This document shows positions 33,810 through 42,807 of a DNA stretch of 64,000 nucleotides, in pieces (positions within the stretch are counted from its first letter, which is position 1; the number at the start of each line of letters is the position of its first letter). The DNA is from JAGQSZ01 sp049647585 (GTDB lineage: Bacteria; Actinomycetota; Acidimicrobiia; Acidimicrobiales; Microtrichaceae). The notes under the pieces were generated by a model. The model did not search any database. It had not been told where the DNA came from and worked only from the letters and a program-made list of their open reading frames with translations. The stretch spans positions 1 through 64,000 of the forward strand of contig JBARXY010000044.1 in the NCBI GenBank assembly GCA_049647585.1. The letters run 5' to 3'. The translations under genes were made by a program, and so were the position numbers.

Positions 33810-35182
33810 GGTCTTGAGCCTTGCGCCGGAAAACTTCGATGATCGGGCTGAACCTCAGGTGTCATTCGTGGTCTCAGCCGGTAGAGCATTTCGCCGGCCT
33901 GGGGAACTATCAGCACACCATCTTCCTCCTGCTCGTCTGACCAGCTCGTCGGGTCGATCGAGTCCGGGTCGGCGTAACCAAGACCCAGCCGACGGCACGT
34001 TTCCGCCGGAATGCGACTTGCCAGGTTCACTGTCGCTGCGGGGTGTTCGACGCCATCTACGAACGTGCCGGCACCACGTAGGTGGGTGGAGTGCGCGAGT
34101 ACCGCTCTCGGCACGTCGGCAAAGCGGTCCCACTGATCAAGGAAGTACGGCAACACGTGGTAGCCGACCCGGTCGAGGTCAGCTCCGTGCACCTTGCTCA
34201 CCTCATCCAGATGGGGTGCCCAAATGGTCAGCTCCGCTCCAGGTGCGAGCACCGGCTCAAGCTTGTACATGGCTTTCGCGGCGGTCCACAGCTCGTCGTA
34301 CATCGGCGGTGCGATAGACAACACCCGGCTCACCGGCCGGTCCAGGTAGGTGACGTGCCGTTCGGCCGACAGCTCGGCCGCGAGCCGCCATGCGGGCTCG
34401 ACTTCCCCGATCACCACCGCCGCGAGCTTCACTTTGTCGACGACCGTCAGCGCCACCAGAGTGACCGGCGTTTCCAGATGACGGGCCGCAGCGTGGATCA
34501 TCGCCCGGGGAGGGGTGTTGACCACGCCGATCGTGTCGACGATCCCGCACAGCGCTCCGAGCCAGTGCGAGACGTCGATCATCTCCGGACCCGAGATGCC
34601 AGGGAACAGGTATTTGGCGCCGCCCGAGAACCCGACCACTTCGTGGGGGAAAGTGGGACCCAGGATGAGTACATGGTCGTGGTCGAGAGCAGCCCGATTC
34701 AGTCGCAGCGGCAGGTCGCCGGCCAAGCTCGGATGCCAGAGATCTCCGGCGATCGCCCGCACCTCGTCGCTTGTGAGAACGCCGATGGTGGCGAGCTGGT
34801 CCGGATCCTGCCATGCATGATTGAGCAGGCGAAGATTGCGATGAAGACTATTCAGCGGTCGATCGCCGATGCCGATCAGGTCTCGCAGCCGGGATTCCGA
34901 GAGCGGTGGATGGGTTCCCAGCGCCACGATCACGTCGACTGCCGACGCGTCGACGAGCAGCTCAGCGACGGCAGCGATGAGCATCGGCAGCGGTGCGGTG
35001 CGAGTGTGGTCCGGGATGCAGACCAGGACTGACTCACCAGCGAAGCGGCCTCCGAGTCCGGTGGCCAAGGCGTTGCGCACCTGCTCGTCACTAAGCACCT
35101 CACCGTTGTCGGCGATTGCTGCAACCGCGATGCCGCACGGTGAGTCAGTCGGTGTGCCTGAGGCCCTGGTGGACATTTTCAC
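33806..35182 (-). CDS. LarA-family (DUF2088) hydroxyacid racemase/epimerase homologue
   Basis: 458-residue protein of the nickel-pincer lactate racemase superfamily. Visible blocks: IPDHTRTAPLPM, ALGTHPPLS, then FPHEVVGFSGGAKYLFPGIS with the SGGAK lysine expected to hold the pincer cofactor, and MIDVSHWLGAL. Published surveys of the superfamily include D-gluconate 2-epimerases, which interconvert gluconate and mannonate. Here the gene lies between a fructuronate-reductase-like dehydrogenase and gluconokinase, so that reaction fits better than lactate racemisation. GTG start at 35182 overlaps the upstream stop (GTGA). larB, larC and larE must be elsewhere if it is active. Confidence 0.82.
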   Translation of the reverse strand: MKMSTRASGTPTDSPCGIAVAAIADNGEVLSDEQVRNALATGLGGRFAGESVLVCIPDHTRTAPLPMLIAAVAELLVDASAVDVIVALGTHPPLSESRLRDLIGIGDRPLNSLHRNLRLLNHAWQDPDQLATIGVLTSDEVRAIAGDLWHPSLAGDLPLRLNRAALDHDHVLILGPTFPHEVVGFSGGAKYLFPGISGPEMIDVSHWLGALCGIVDTIGVVNTPPRAMIHAAARHLETPVTLVALTVVDKVKLAAVVIGEVEPAWRLAAELSAERHVTYLDRPVSRVLSIAPPMYDELWTAAKAMYKLEPVLAPGAELTIWAPHLDEVSKVHGADLDRVGYHVLPYFLDQWDRFADVPRAVLAHSTHLRGAGTFVDGVEHPAATVNLASRIPAETCRRLGLGYADPDSIDPTSWSDEQEEDGVLIVPQAGEMLYRLRPRMTPEVQPDHRSFPAQGSRP

Positions 35183-36726
35183 CGAGGCCTCGTGAGTGCT
35201 TGGGCCGCGCCCGCGGGGCCGAGTTCATGAATGAGTGAGAGGCCCCGGGCGATAGCGGCACGCACCACCGGATCGGCGGCGACCGCTGGGGTGAACACCG
35301 CGTCGACACCCAGGAACGCTTCAGTGATCGACGCGGCATCGGAGCCAGCGGCACTGGCGATTGCCAGCAACTCGGGCGCCAACGGATCCACGAGCCGTGC
35401 CTTGCCCCGTCTGCACCGTAGGACCCACGAAATCCAGGCTGCGACGACGAGCGCCGAGAGGTCGACGGTCTCGTCGTGGGCGCGTCGGGCTTCGATCACC
35501 TCGACGACACGCTGTGGCAGCTTCTGACTGCCGTCGGCGGCGACCTGTTCGCAGCGGTGACCGAGTGGGTTGAGGAACCGACCCAATGTGTTGCGGGCAA
35601 TCTCGGAAGCTCCTTCGGCTGAATCGCCCGCGCCGGGGCCGCCCGCGCCGGGGCCGCCCGCGCTCGCGCCGATCGTGAGCGTGGCGAGGGTGTCGAGGGC
35701 GGTGAGGGTCGGAAACACCTCCAGGACGAGCAGAGCCTGGACGAAGCTCGACAGCGACGGGTCGCTCGCCGCCTCGTTGATAGTGACGTGTCCGGCGAGG
35801 CCACCCAGATAGGCGAGTGTCGAATGCGGAGCGTTGACCGTGCGGAGCTTGCGTTGTTCCCATGGTGCGACGTCGTCCACGAGGTTGGCGCCGACCAGAT
35901 CCCAACTGGGTAGACCGGAAACGTTCTCGATGACCCAGGAGTATTGGGTCTCGGCACGAACCGGCGCGTCGTCACGGCGGTGCAGCCGGTCCGCGACCAG
36001 CAGACGATCGGCGTCGGTTGTGGCGGGCACGATGCGGTCGACGACCGTCGACGGGAAGTTCACGTGCTCAGAGATCCAGGCTGCAAGATCCGCATCGAAT
36101 TCAGCAGCCAGGTGACCGACCGCCGCGGCAGTCACCTCCCCGTTGGACGTCAAATTGTCGCAGGAGATCACTGCGATACCGCCCAGGCCGCTGTCGCGAC
36201 GCCGGCGCAGTGCTGCCACCAGCACACCGGGGGCGGTAGTCGGCTTGTCGGGATGGGCCAGGTCGTGAGCGACAGCGGGGTCGCGACGGTTGATACCGCC
36301 ATGGGCGCGCCCGCTGCCCGACCGTTGGTGATAGCCCTTCTCTGTGATGGTCAGGGTCACTGCGGTGGTGGTTGAAGCAGAGATGGCATCGACCGCCGCC
36401 GACGCTCCATTGGCGAGCGCGGTCACCGAGCCGATTACACGTAGCTGCTCGCTCGTCCCGTCCGTCTCGATGAGCGTGTACAGACCGTCCTGGTCCGCCA
36501 GGGGACGGGTACTCGAACCCGAGCGGAGCGACACACCGGTTATGGCTGCGGGTTCGCCGAGGGCGAGAAGATCGTCGCAATAGGCGGCGATGTGGCCGCG
36601 TGCGAAAGCGCCGAGACCCAGGTGCACCACGCCGGGCGCTGCGGCTCGACGGTCATAGGCGGGCAGCCGTACGCCGCTCACCCCTTTCAGGGTCCGATTC
36701 GACAGGCGGGAGACATTGGCCCTCAT
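35179..36726 (-). CDS. Mannitol dehydrogenase family, probable fructuronate reductase
   Basis: 515-residue long-chain polyol dehydrogenase. N-terminal Rossmann part GVVHLGLGAFARGHIAAYCDDL, then TLTITEKGYH, ISCDNLTSNGEV and the substrate-site region TVNAPHSTLAYLGGL. In a uronate operon the likely activity is UxuB-like reduction of fructuronate to mannonate with NADH. A 15-bp in-frame repeat encodes GGPGAGGPGAGD (about residues 366-377), an unusual linker within the C-terminal domain. Both ends overlap neighbours by four bases. Confidence 0.85.
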   Translation of the reverse strand: MRANVSRLSNRTLKGVSGVRLPAYDRRAAAPGVVHLGLGAFARGHIAAYCDDLLALGEPAAITGVSLRSGSSTRPLADQDGLYTLIETDGTSEQLRVIGSVTALANGASAAVDAISASTTTAVTLTITEKGYHQRSGSGRAHGGINRRDPAVAHDLAHPDKPTTAPGVLVAALRRRRDSGLGGIAVISCDNLTSNGEVTAAAVGHLAAEFDADLAAWISEHVNFPSTVVDRIVPATTDADRLLVADRLHRRDDAPVRAETQYSWVIENVSGLPSWDLVGANLVDDVAPWEQRKLRTVNAPHSTLAYLGGLAGHVTINEAASDPSLSSFVQALLVLEVFPTLTALDTLATLTIGASAGGPGAGGPGAGDSAEGASEIARNTLGRFLNPLGHRCEQVAADGSQKLPQRVVEVIEARRAHDETVDLSALVVAAWISWVLRCRRGKARLVDPLAPELLAIASAAGSDAASITEAFLGVDAVFTPAVAADPVVRAAIARGLSLIHELGPAGAAQALTRPR

Positions 36727-38318
36727 CGGACGAAGCCACCGTCAGGTGCCTCGTCCGTCGACGTCGTCGTGGGGACATCAGCAGCGAAGTGGGAGTCGTC
36801 GACCCGATAGACGTTACGGGCCAGGCGGTAGGCGAGGTCGACCGCGACGTCCGCTGCCTCGTCCAATTCGAGGCGGTGCTCCGCGACCAGTCGGGCGAGA
36901 AACCCGCAGTCCACCCGCCGTGCCAAGTCATGGCGAGCGGGTATTGAAAGTAGTGCGCGGGTGTCGTCGGTGAAGCCGACGGTGTTGGCGAATCCGGCGG
37001 ATTCGGTCGTACGTTCACGGAAGCGACGTATCCCCTCGACGCTGTCGTGGAACCACCACGGAGCGCCCAGTTTGAGCAACGGATAGTGCCCCGCGAGTGG
37101 TGCCAGTTCGCGGCTGTAGGTGGACTCATCAAGAGTGAAGAGCACGACGGTGAGTCCCGGGTCGTTCCCGAACCGGTCCAGTAGCGGCTTGAGGGCTGTC
37201 ACGTAGTCGGTACGGCTCGGAATGTCGGCACCGACGTCGGGCCCGAAGCGGTCGAAGAGCCGCGGGTTGTGATTACGTCGGCTGCCCGGATGCAACTGCA
37301 CGACCAGCCCGTCATCCAGGCTCATCCGCACCATCTCGGTGAGCATCTGTCCACGGAACAAGTCGGCATCTGACGGATCCGGGTCGACACGGCGGACCTT
37401 GGCGAACAGCGCAGTTGCGTCACTGGGGGAGAGGTCGGCGGTTGTGGCGTTCGGGTGGCCGTGGTCGGTCGAGGTCGCACCGTGTGCGATGAAGAAGCTT
37501 CGTCTCGCAACGAGCGCGTCGAGATACCCCGTCCATGTACTCGTGTCACAGCCGGTCAGCTCCGCGAGTTCGACCAGGTTCGCGAGGAAGTCAGGCCGCT
37601 CCGGATCGATGACCGGATCCGGACGGAACGCGGTCACCACCTGTCCATCCCAACCCGAGGTTCTAATCGCCCGGTGGTGGCCAAGGTCGTCGAGCGGCGA
37701 CTCGGTCGTGGCAAGGAACTCGATATTGAAACGATCGAAGAGTGCTCGGGGCCGGCAGTGGTCCTGGGTCAGCCGGGCGGCGATGTGCTCGTAGGTCTCA
37801 TCGGCGGTCACGGCGGAGGGAACCACGTTGACTCCCAGGACTTCGTGGAGCGCGTGGTCGAGCCACAGCCGAGCGGGTGTGCCTCTGAACAGGTGGTAAT
37901 TGGACGCGAAGGTCCGCCAGATCTCGCGGGCATCGGGAACCTCCGCTTGACGATTCAGCGTGCCCCGACCGGCGGTCTCGCGCTCAGGGGTACGGGGGTT
38001 CACACCCAAGGACTCGAGCGGCACGCCCTGGCTGTAGAGCATCCGGAGTAGGTAGTGGTCGCCGGTCACCAGCAGGCTGGCCGGGTCGCTGAATGGTTCG
38101 TCATCGGCCCACCAGCGCGGGTCGCAGTGACCGTGGGGGCTCACGATAGGTAGATGCTCAACCTGCGCGAAGAGCTCCTTAGCGATCGACCGGACCTCCG
38201 GCTCGGCGGGAAACAGCCGATCGGGATGTAGCTGCAGCGGACGACGAATATCAGCCGCCACCCGACCTTCAGCGGCTGAGTGTTGCCTCGCTTCGTCCCG
38301 CTGCGAACTCGTGACCAT
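36723..38318 (-). CDS. uxaC: Uronate (glucuronate) isomerase
   Basis: 531 residues, slightly longer than typical. The amidohydrolase-like UxaC signature is clear: LPIVSPHGHCDPRWWADDEPF with metal-binding HxH, LLRMLYSQGVP, VVQLHPGSRRNHN, GAPWWFHDSVEGI and RHDLARRVDCGFLA. Isomerises D-glucuronate to D-fructuronate. The ATG at 38318 has GGAGGAGATCG directly upstream; the frame extends to 38573 but those residues are low-complexity and overlap the divergent gene. First gene of a four-gene operon with four-base overlaps throughout. Confidence 0.92.
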   Translation of the reverse strand: MVTSSQRDEARQHSAAEGRVAADIRRPLQLHPDRLFPAEPEVRSIAKELFAQVEHLPIVSPHGHCDPRWWADDEPFSDPASLLVTGDHYLLRMLYSQGVPLESLGVNPRTPERETAGRGTLNRQAEVPDAREIWRTFASNYHLFRGTPARLWLDHALHEVLGVNVVPSAVTADETYEHIAARLTQDHCRPRALFDRFNIEFLATTESPLDDLGHHRAIRTSGWDGQVVTAFRPDPVIDPERPDFLANLVELAELTGCDTSTWTGYLDALVARRSFFIAHGATSTDHGHPNATTADLSPSDATALFAKVRRVDPDPSDADLFRGQMLTEMVRMSLDDGLVVQLHPGSRRNHNPRLFDRFGPDVGADIPSRTDYVTALKPLLDRFGNDPGLTVVLFTLDESTYSRELAPLAGHYPLLKLGAPWWFHDSVEGIRRFRERTTESAGFANTVGFTDDTRALLSIPARHDLARRVDCGFLARLVAEHRLELDEAADVAVDLAYRLARNVYRVDDSHFAADVPTTTSTDEAPDGGFVR

Positions 38319-38436
38319 CGATCTCCTCCGCGACGATCTCCTCCGCTGAGCGATCATCGAGGACAACGGTAGCGTCGAAGCCTCCGACGACTGCGAGGGG
38401 CAGGCGGTCGGTCGCCGATTCGGCCAGACTGCCGCT
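38319..38436. promoter_or_regulatory. Divergent promoter region, uronate operon / hydrolase
   Basis: This 118-bp gap is the only non-coding space between uxaC (minus) and the hydrolase gene (plus), so promoters for both must lie here or inside the genes. I see no convincing dyad, and no regulator gene is adjacent. Confidence 0.45.
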
Positions 38437-40713
38437 ATGCAACTGCGAGCATCCGAAGACCTAGTCGTCGAAGTCGATGAGGATGGTACGACACGGATCG
38501 GTCGAGGAACGTCGACCGATTGGTTCGGTCCAGCCAGACCGACCGGAGTGGCCTCGGTCGGAGTCGACGACAAGATCGGCCAGTTGCTGAGTGAGTCCGA
38601 CGATATGGGGGACTACACAGCGTTGGTGGTGGCCGACGACGATGTCCGTTGCTCGATACGGGCGTATAAGGACCGGTCGATGGTCGTGTTCCGCACCGAG
38701 GCGACCCGCGACCTGGACGAACTGAGCACCGGCTCCTATGACCGACCCTCGGCCGGGTGGCCCGTGTTCAAACCTGCCGACCGGCGCAGCGGCGGGGCAC
38801 CAGAAGGTCTTCGTGCACTTGCTTTCCAGCAGTGCGAGTTCGGCCTGCCAAGCACGGCCGGAGTAGACCTGGACGGCTTCTTCCTCCTGCCGCATCGACC
38901 GCCGACCGGATGGCCTCTGATCCTTGGTGCAGAAGATGGAACAGCGCTGCTGCTAGCTCCCCTCGACAACTTCCATGACCAGGTCGTCGGCCTCAACGGC
39001 GGCACGGTTCGTTGCGGTTGGAACGGAGACATTGATTCAGTGACCAGTGGGTTCACCACTGACCTAGCGGTGATATCTGGCAGCGGACCTCGCGAGTGTC
39101 TCGACATTTGGGGAACCCTGCTCCTGGAACGGGCGGGCACCGTGCGCCCCGGACGTTGGGCCGACGCCCTCGCCAGTCGACCCTCGTACTGGACCGACAA
39201 CGGTGCCGCCTATTGGTATCGGACCGAGCCCGGTCACGACGTCGCTGGCTCGATCGTAGCGGCGGTCGATGATTTGTGTAGCAAGGATGTGCCGATCGGC
39301 GCGGTGCAACTCGACTCGTGGTTCTATCCCCACGAGGATCTGCGTCCATTCGACACCGACGAGTGGGTTGTTCCGCCGTCGGCGCTCACCGCTTGGGAGG
39401 AACGCAAGGACGTGTTGCCCGACGGGATCTCAGACCTCCGTGACCGCCTCGGAGGCCCGCCACTGGTCGCCCATATCCGTCACCTGTCAGCCGATGCCAC
39501 CATCACAGCCGAGTACCCCGTCTACGTCGACGGGGATTACGCGGCGCCGTCGACACCCGAGATCTATGAACGGTGGCTCGACCAGTGTCTGGCCTGGGGA
39601 GTCGAGACCTTCGAGCATGACTGGCTCGTCGAGGTCTTCTTCGGAGTTCGCGGCCTGCGTGAACGACCCGGTCGTGCACGGGCATGGCAGGAGGGCATCG
39701 ACAGAGCTGCCCGTGATCGTGGCATCACGCTGCAGTGGTGCATGGGCACTCCCGCCGATTTCGCCCAGACGACGACTCTCACCCAGGTCACATCGGTCCG
39801 CACCTGCGGCGACCATGGTTACATCGCAACCGCCGGTCAGTTGTGGGCATGGTTCTGTACCACCAACGCACTGGCCCGCAGCCTTGGTCTGATGCCGTTC
39901 AAGGACGTGTTCCGCGCCGACCCGGAAGTCGCTGGCGACAACGGACCGGTCGAAGCGCTGCTGTCTTCGCTGTCCACCGGGCCCGTCGGACTCGGGGACC
40001 GGGTGGGTCGGATGGACCCGGCTCTGGCTATGCAGACGTGTCGGGCCGACGGTCTGCTGATCAAGCCGGATGTCCCGGTCGCGGCGGTCGACGCCTCGAT
40101 GCTCGGAGCGCCGGCCTTTGCCCCCGAGTTGCTTGTAGCCGAGTGCTACTCCGATCACCCCGCTGGCCGCTGGGTCTACGCGCTGGGTATGCACGCAAAC
40201 CCGGGTGACGCCGAGGTGTCGGGCGAGATTGCCCTGGCCGACTTGGGCGACTTGACCGACTTGGGCGACAGCGCACCGGTCGGAGAAGTAGTCGTCTGGG
40301 ACTGGCGGGCCGGAACCGTTACTCATGGCAACCCCCAGACACGGTTACCGGTGACGCTGCCCAAGGAGGGCTGGACCTACTTCGTTGTGGCCCCGGTTCT
40401 TGCGGCGAGCCGCCTGGCGGTCATCGGTGACGTGTCGAAGTTCGTTCCGGCGGGAGACGCCCGAATCGTGGTCGAAACCCTCGCCTCCGAGGGCAGGCTC
40501 GGCAGGGACGACGTCGTCAGAGTCACGGTGAAAGGAGCCGGTGAAACCGTCACGTTGACAGGTTGGGCAGCTTCCCCTGTCACTGCCACGGTGCTTCCGG
40601 CCGATGGTCACCCGGCTGAGCTGGGAGGGCACTGGGATCCGCAGACCCGCATCTGGACACTGCCGGTGGTGGTCGGGTCCAGGGGCTGGGTCACGGTGGA
40701 GCTCCGAGTGTGA
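38437..40713 (+). CDS. Probable glycoside hydrolase (alpha-galactosidase-like TIM barrel)
   Basis: 758-residue cytoplasmic protein without signal peptide. The middle part (about residues 240-500) has GH-D/GH31-like barrel features: YWYRTEPGHD, IGAVQLDSWFYPHEDLRPF, PLVAHIRHLSADATI, WGVETFEHDWLVEVFFGVRGL and LQWCMGTPADFAQT, with acidic residues at strand ends that could be catalytic. The C-terminal 150 residues are beta-rich. I cannot assign a CAZy family. Divergence from the uronate operon suggests it releases glucuronate from a glycoside (inference). A short repeat encodes DLGDLTDLGD near residue 605. Confidence 0.65.
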   Translation: MQLRASEDLVVEVDEDGTTRIGRGTSTDWFGPARPTGVASVGVDDKIGQLLSESDDMGDYTALVVADDDVRCSIRAYKDRSMVVFRTEATRDLDELSTGSYDRPSAGWPVFKPADRRSGGAPEGLRALAFQQCEFGLPSTAGVDLDGFFLLPHRPPTGWPLILGAEDGTALLLAPLDNFHDQVVGLNGGTVRCGWNGDIDSVTSGFTTDLAVISGSGPRECLDIWGTLLLERAGTVRPGRWADALASRPSYWTDNGAAYWYRTEPGHDVAGSIVAAVDDLCSKDVPIGAVQLDSWFYPHEDLRPFDTDEWVVPPSALTAWEERKDVLPDGISDLRDRLGGPPLVAHIRHLSADATITAEYPVYVDGDYAAPSTPEIYERWLDQCLAWGVETFEHDWLVEVFFGVRGLRERPGRARAWQEGIDRAARDRGITLQWCMGTPADFAQTTTLTQVTSVRTCGDHGYIATAGQLWAWFCTTNALARSLGLMPFKDVFRADPEVAGDNGPVEALLSSLSTGPVGLGDRVGRMDPALAMQTCRADGLLIKPDVPVAAVDASMLGAPAFAPELLVAECYSDHPAGRWVYALGMHANPGDAEVSGEIALADLGDLTDLGDSAPVGEVVVWDWRAGTVTHGNPQTRLPVTLPKEGWTYFVVAPVLAASRLAVIGDVSKFVPAGDARIVVETLASEGRLGRDDVVRVTVKGAGETVTLTGWAASPVTATVLPADGHPAELGGHWDPQTRIWTLPVVVGSRGWVTVELRV

Positions 40714-40821
40714 TGCCGGGCCAGTCGAGAACTAGTACGGGACTGGTCGACTGGTGACCAATCCCATACCAGTGGCGAGTTCCAGCCGATGGAGCCGACG
40801 ACTCACCTAATGGCGCGCGCT

Positions 40822-41826
40822 CTAACGGTCGATTGTCCGCATCTGAGACTCACGGTAGCGATCACCCTGTGGGGGAGTGAGGCCGGTTAGGGCATCGATG
40901 TGCTCCCGGGTCAATTGGACACCGTCCGCCGCGATGTTCTCCTCGAGTCGGGTCACGTGTTTTGTGCCTGGGATGGGCGTGATGTCATCGCCCTGGGCAA
41001 GGAGCCACGCAATCGCGACTTGGGCAGGAGTGACACCCGCGTCTCGTGCGACGGCTTCGACCTCATCGAGGAGCCGGAGGTTGTGGTCGAAGTTCTCCTG
41101 CGCGAATCGAGGATTCGTAGACCGCGAATCGGTCTCGTCGAACTTCTCGGTCGAGCGGATCTTGCCGGTCAGAAAGCCTCGGCCCAGCGGCGAATAAGCC
41201 ACCAACCCGATGCCCAGTTCCCGGAGAACCGCAAGCACTCGCTCCTCCGGGTCGCGGGTCCACAGCGAATACTCGGACTGCACAGCCGTGATCGGGTGCA
41301 CCGCGTGCGCACGGCGGATCGTGTCAGCCCCGGCCTCGGACAGACCGATGTGGCGAACCTTGCCGGCAGCGACCAACTCGGCGAGCTCGCCGACGGTCTC
41401 TTCGATGGGCGTGTTCGGGTCGACACGGTGTTGGTAGAGCAGGTCGATGTGATCGGTTCCCAGCCGTTTCAGCGACCCTTCGACGGCCACGCGGATGTTC
41501 TCCGGGCTGCTGTCAAGATTCAGCGGACCCTTGTGATCGGATTGGCGGCGCCCAGGTTCGTCGCGGTGGGATATCAGCCCGAACTTTGTCGCCAGCACGA
41601 CCTCGTCGCGTCGGTCCTTGATCGCCCGACCGACCAGTTCCTCGTTCGTGTAGGGGCCGTAGACCTCGGCGGTGTCGATCATCGTGACACCCAGGTCGAG
41701 GGCCCGGTGGATCGTCCGGATCGACTCGCCGTCATCGGTGCCGGCACCCGTGTAGGACATCGACATCCCCATGCAACCCAGACCGATGCGTCCGACTTCG
41801 AGGCTTCCCAGCTTGCTGTGTTTCAT
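40822..41826 (-). CDS. Aldo/keto reductase
   Basis: 334-residue AKR of the YakC/PLR-like group: GLGCMGMSMSY, MIDTAEVYGPYTNEELVG (catalytic Asp and Tyr), LATKFGL (Lys), IDLLYQHRVDP (His), and IPGTKHVTRLEEN for NADP binding. ATG at 41826 (MKHSKLGSLEVG) chosen over 41877. The Lrp-type gene ends two bases upstream, so they probably share a transcript. Physiological substrate unknown. Confidence 0.9.
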   Translation of the reverse strand: MKHSKLGSLEVGRIGLGCMGMSMSYTGAGTDDGESIRTIHRALDLGVTMIDTAEVYGPYTNEELVGRAIKDRRDEVVLATKFGLISHRDEPGRRQSDHKGPLNLDSSPENIRVAVEGSLKRLGTDHIDLLYQHRVDPNTPIEETVGELAELVAAGKVRHIGLSEAGADTIRRAHAVHPITAVQSEYSLWTRDPEERVLAVLRELGIGLVAYSPLGRGFLTGKIRSTEKFDETDSRSTNPRFAQENFDHNLRLLDEVEAVARDAGVTPAQVAIAWLLAQGDDITPIPGTKHVTRLEENIAADGVQLTREHIDALTGLTPPQGDRYRESQMRTIDR

Positions 41827-41827
41827 A

Positions 41828-42094
41828 TCAATCGAAGTCCCATGCGAAGTCGGAGTTGCGGAACGATTGGAACGCAACCATTGAATGAGTGCTGCGGATG
41901 CCCTCCAGGCGGGCGATGTTTCCCGTCACCACTTCGGCGAGCTCCTCGTGTTCACGAACCCGCACCATGACCACCAGGTCGAACTCGCCGGTGACCGAGT
42001 AGACCTCGGAAACGTGATCTATCTCGACGAGTTGCTGGGCAAGGTTCGTAATGGCGGAAGGTTCGGCCTCGATCAGGACAACGGCAGAGATCAT
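41828..42094 (-). CDS. Stand-alone Lrp/AsnC ligand-binding (RAM) domain protein
   Basis: 88 residues with only the RAM effector domain: VVLIEAEPSAITNLAQQLVEI, VSEVYSVTGEFDLVVMVRV, and IARLEGIRSTHSMVAFQSF. No helix-turn-helix is present, as in other SMRP-type proteins that sense amino acids or partner with full Lrp proteins. The ATG at 42094 is used; the open frame further upstream lies antisense to other genes and is not family-like. Confidence 0.85.
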   Translation of the reverse strand: MISAVVLIEAEPSAITNLAQQLVEIDHVSEVYSVTGEFDLVVMVRVREHEELAEVVTGNIARLEGIRSTHSMVAFQSFRNSDFAWDFD

Positions 42095-42196
42095 GTGTCC
42101 GAGGCTACGGCATTCGTCGGTGCACGTTCCGGTCCCGAGCCGCGGGCAAACCTCTACGCTTCGGGAGACATCCCTTCCAAACCGTGAGGTCCAAAT

Positions 42197-42673
42197 ATGC
42201 CCTTCGATCGTGATGAGATCGACGAGACCGTCCGCCGCTACATAGCGATGCGGGATGACATATGCGCCGGTAACGGTGGCTGGGATCGCCTCGCTGAGTT
42301 CTTCACCGACGACGCGGTATTCGTCGATCCGGCCTGGGGTCGCGCCGAGGGACTCGAGGAGATGCTGAGCAGCGTCTTTGGGCCCGCAATGGAGGGCCTG
42401 GACGACTGGACCTTCCCCACTGACTTCTACGCGATCGCGGAGGACAAAGTCGTCATCAAGTGGCGTCAGCAGTTCCCCGGAACCGACGGGCGGATCTACG
42501 AACAGTCGGGTTGCTCGACGCTCGTATACGCGGGTAACGGCAAGTTCAGCTACGAAGAGGACCTTCTGAACATGACCCACGTCCTTGAAGATATGGCTGC
42601 TTCCGGCTGGCGACCGACCGGAAAGATGAGCCTTCCGCCAGCGGAACCCAACCGCGATTTCTCGCTGCCGTAG
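42197..42673 (+). CDS. SnoaL/NTF2-like protein
   Basis: 158-residue cone-fold protein: DEIDETVRRYIAMRDDIC, WDRLAEFFTDDAVFVDPAWGR and VIKWRQQFPGTDGRIYEQSG match the nuclear transport factor 2-like SnoaL family. Members are isomerases, hydrolases or binding proteins, so no specific function can be given. Divergent from the Lrp-type gene. Confidence 0.8.
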   Translation: MPFDRDEIDETVRRYIAMRDDICAGNGGWDRLAEFFTDDAVFVDPAWGRAEGLEEMLSSVFGPAMEGLDDWTFPTDFYAIAEDKVVIKWRQQFPGTDGRIYEQSGCSTLVYAGNGKFSYEEDLLNMTHVLEDMAASGWRPTGKMSLPPAEPNRDFSLP

Positions 42674-42807
42674 GCACCTTCTCCCCGCTCCGTCGCCACG
42701 AATCGACGGGTCTGAGGTCGCAGCGCGTCGCGATTTCCGCAATTCCCGACTTGTTTGGTCAGGTTTAGCTCGGTAGCTTCCCTGAGCCGACAATTTCGAG
42801 GAGTGGC

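Noticed and set aside
41828..42793. 321-codon minus-strand frame as a long Lrp protein
   Set aside because: Only the last 88 codons match the RAM domain; the rest is antisense to the SnoaL gene and has no HTH.
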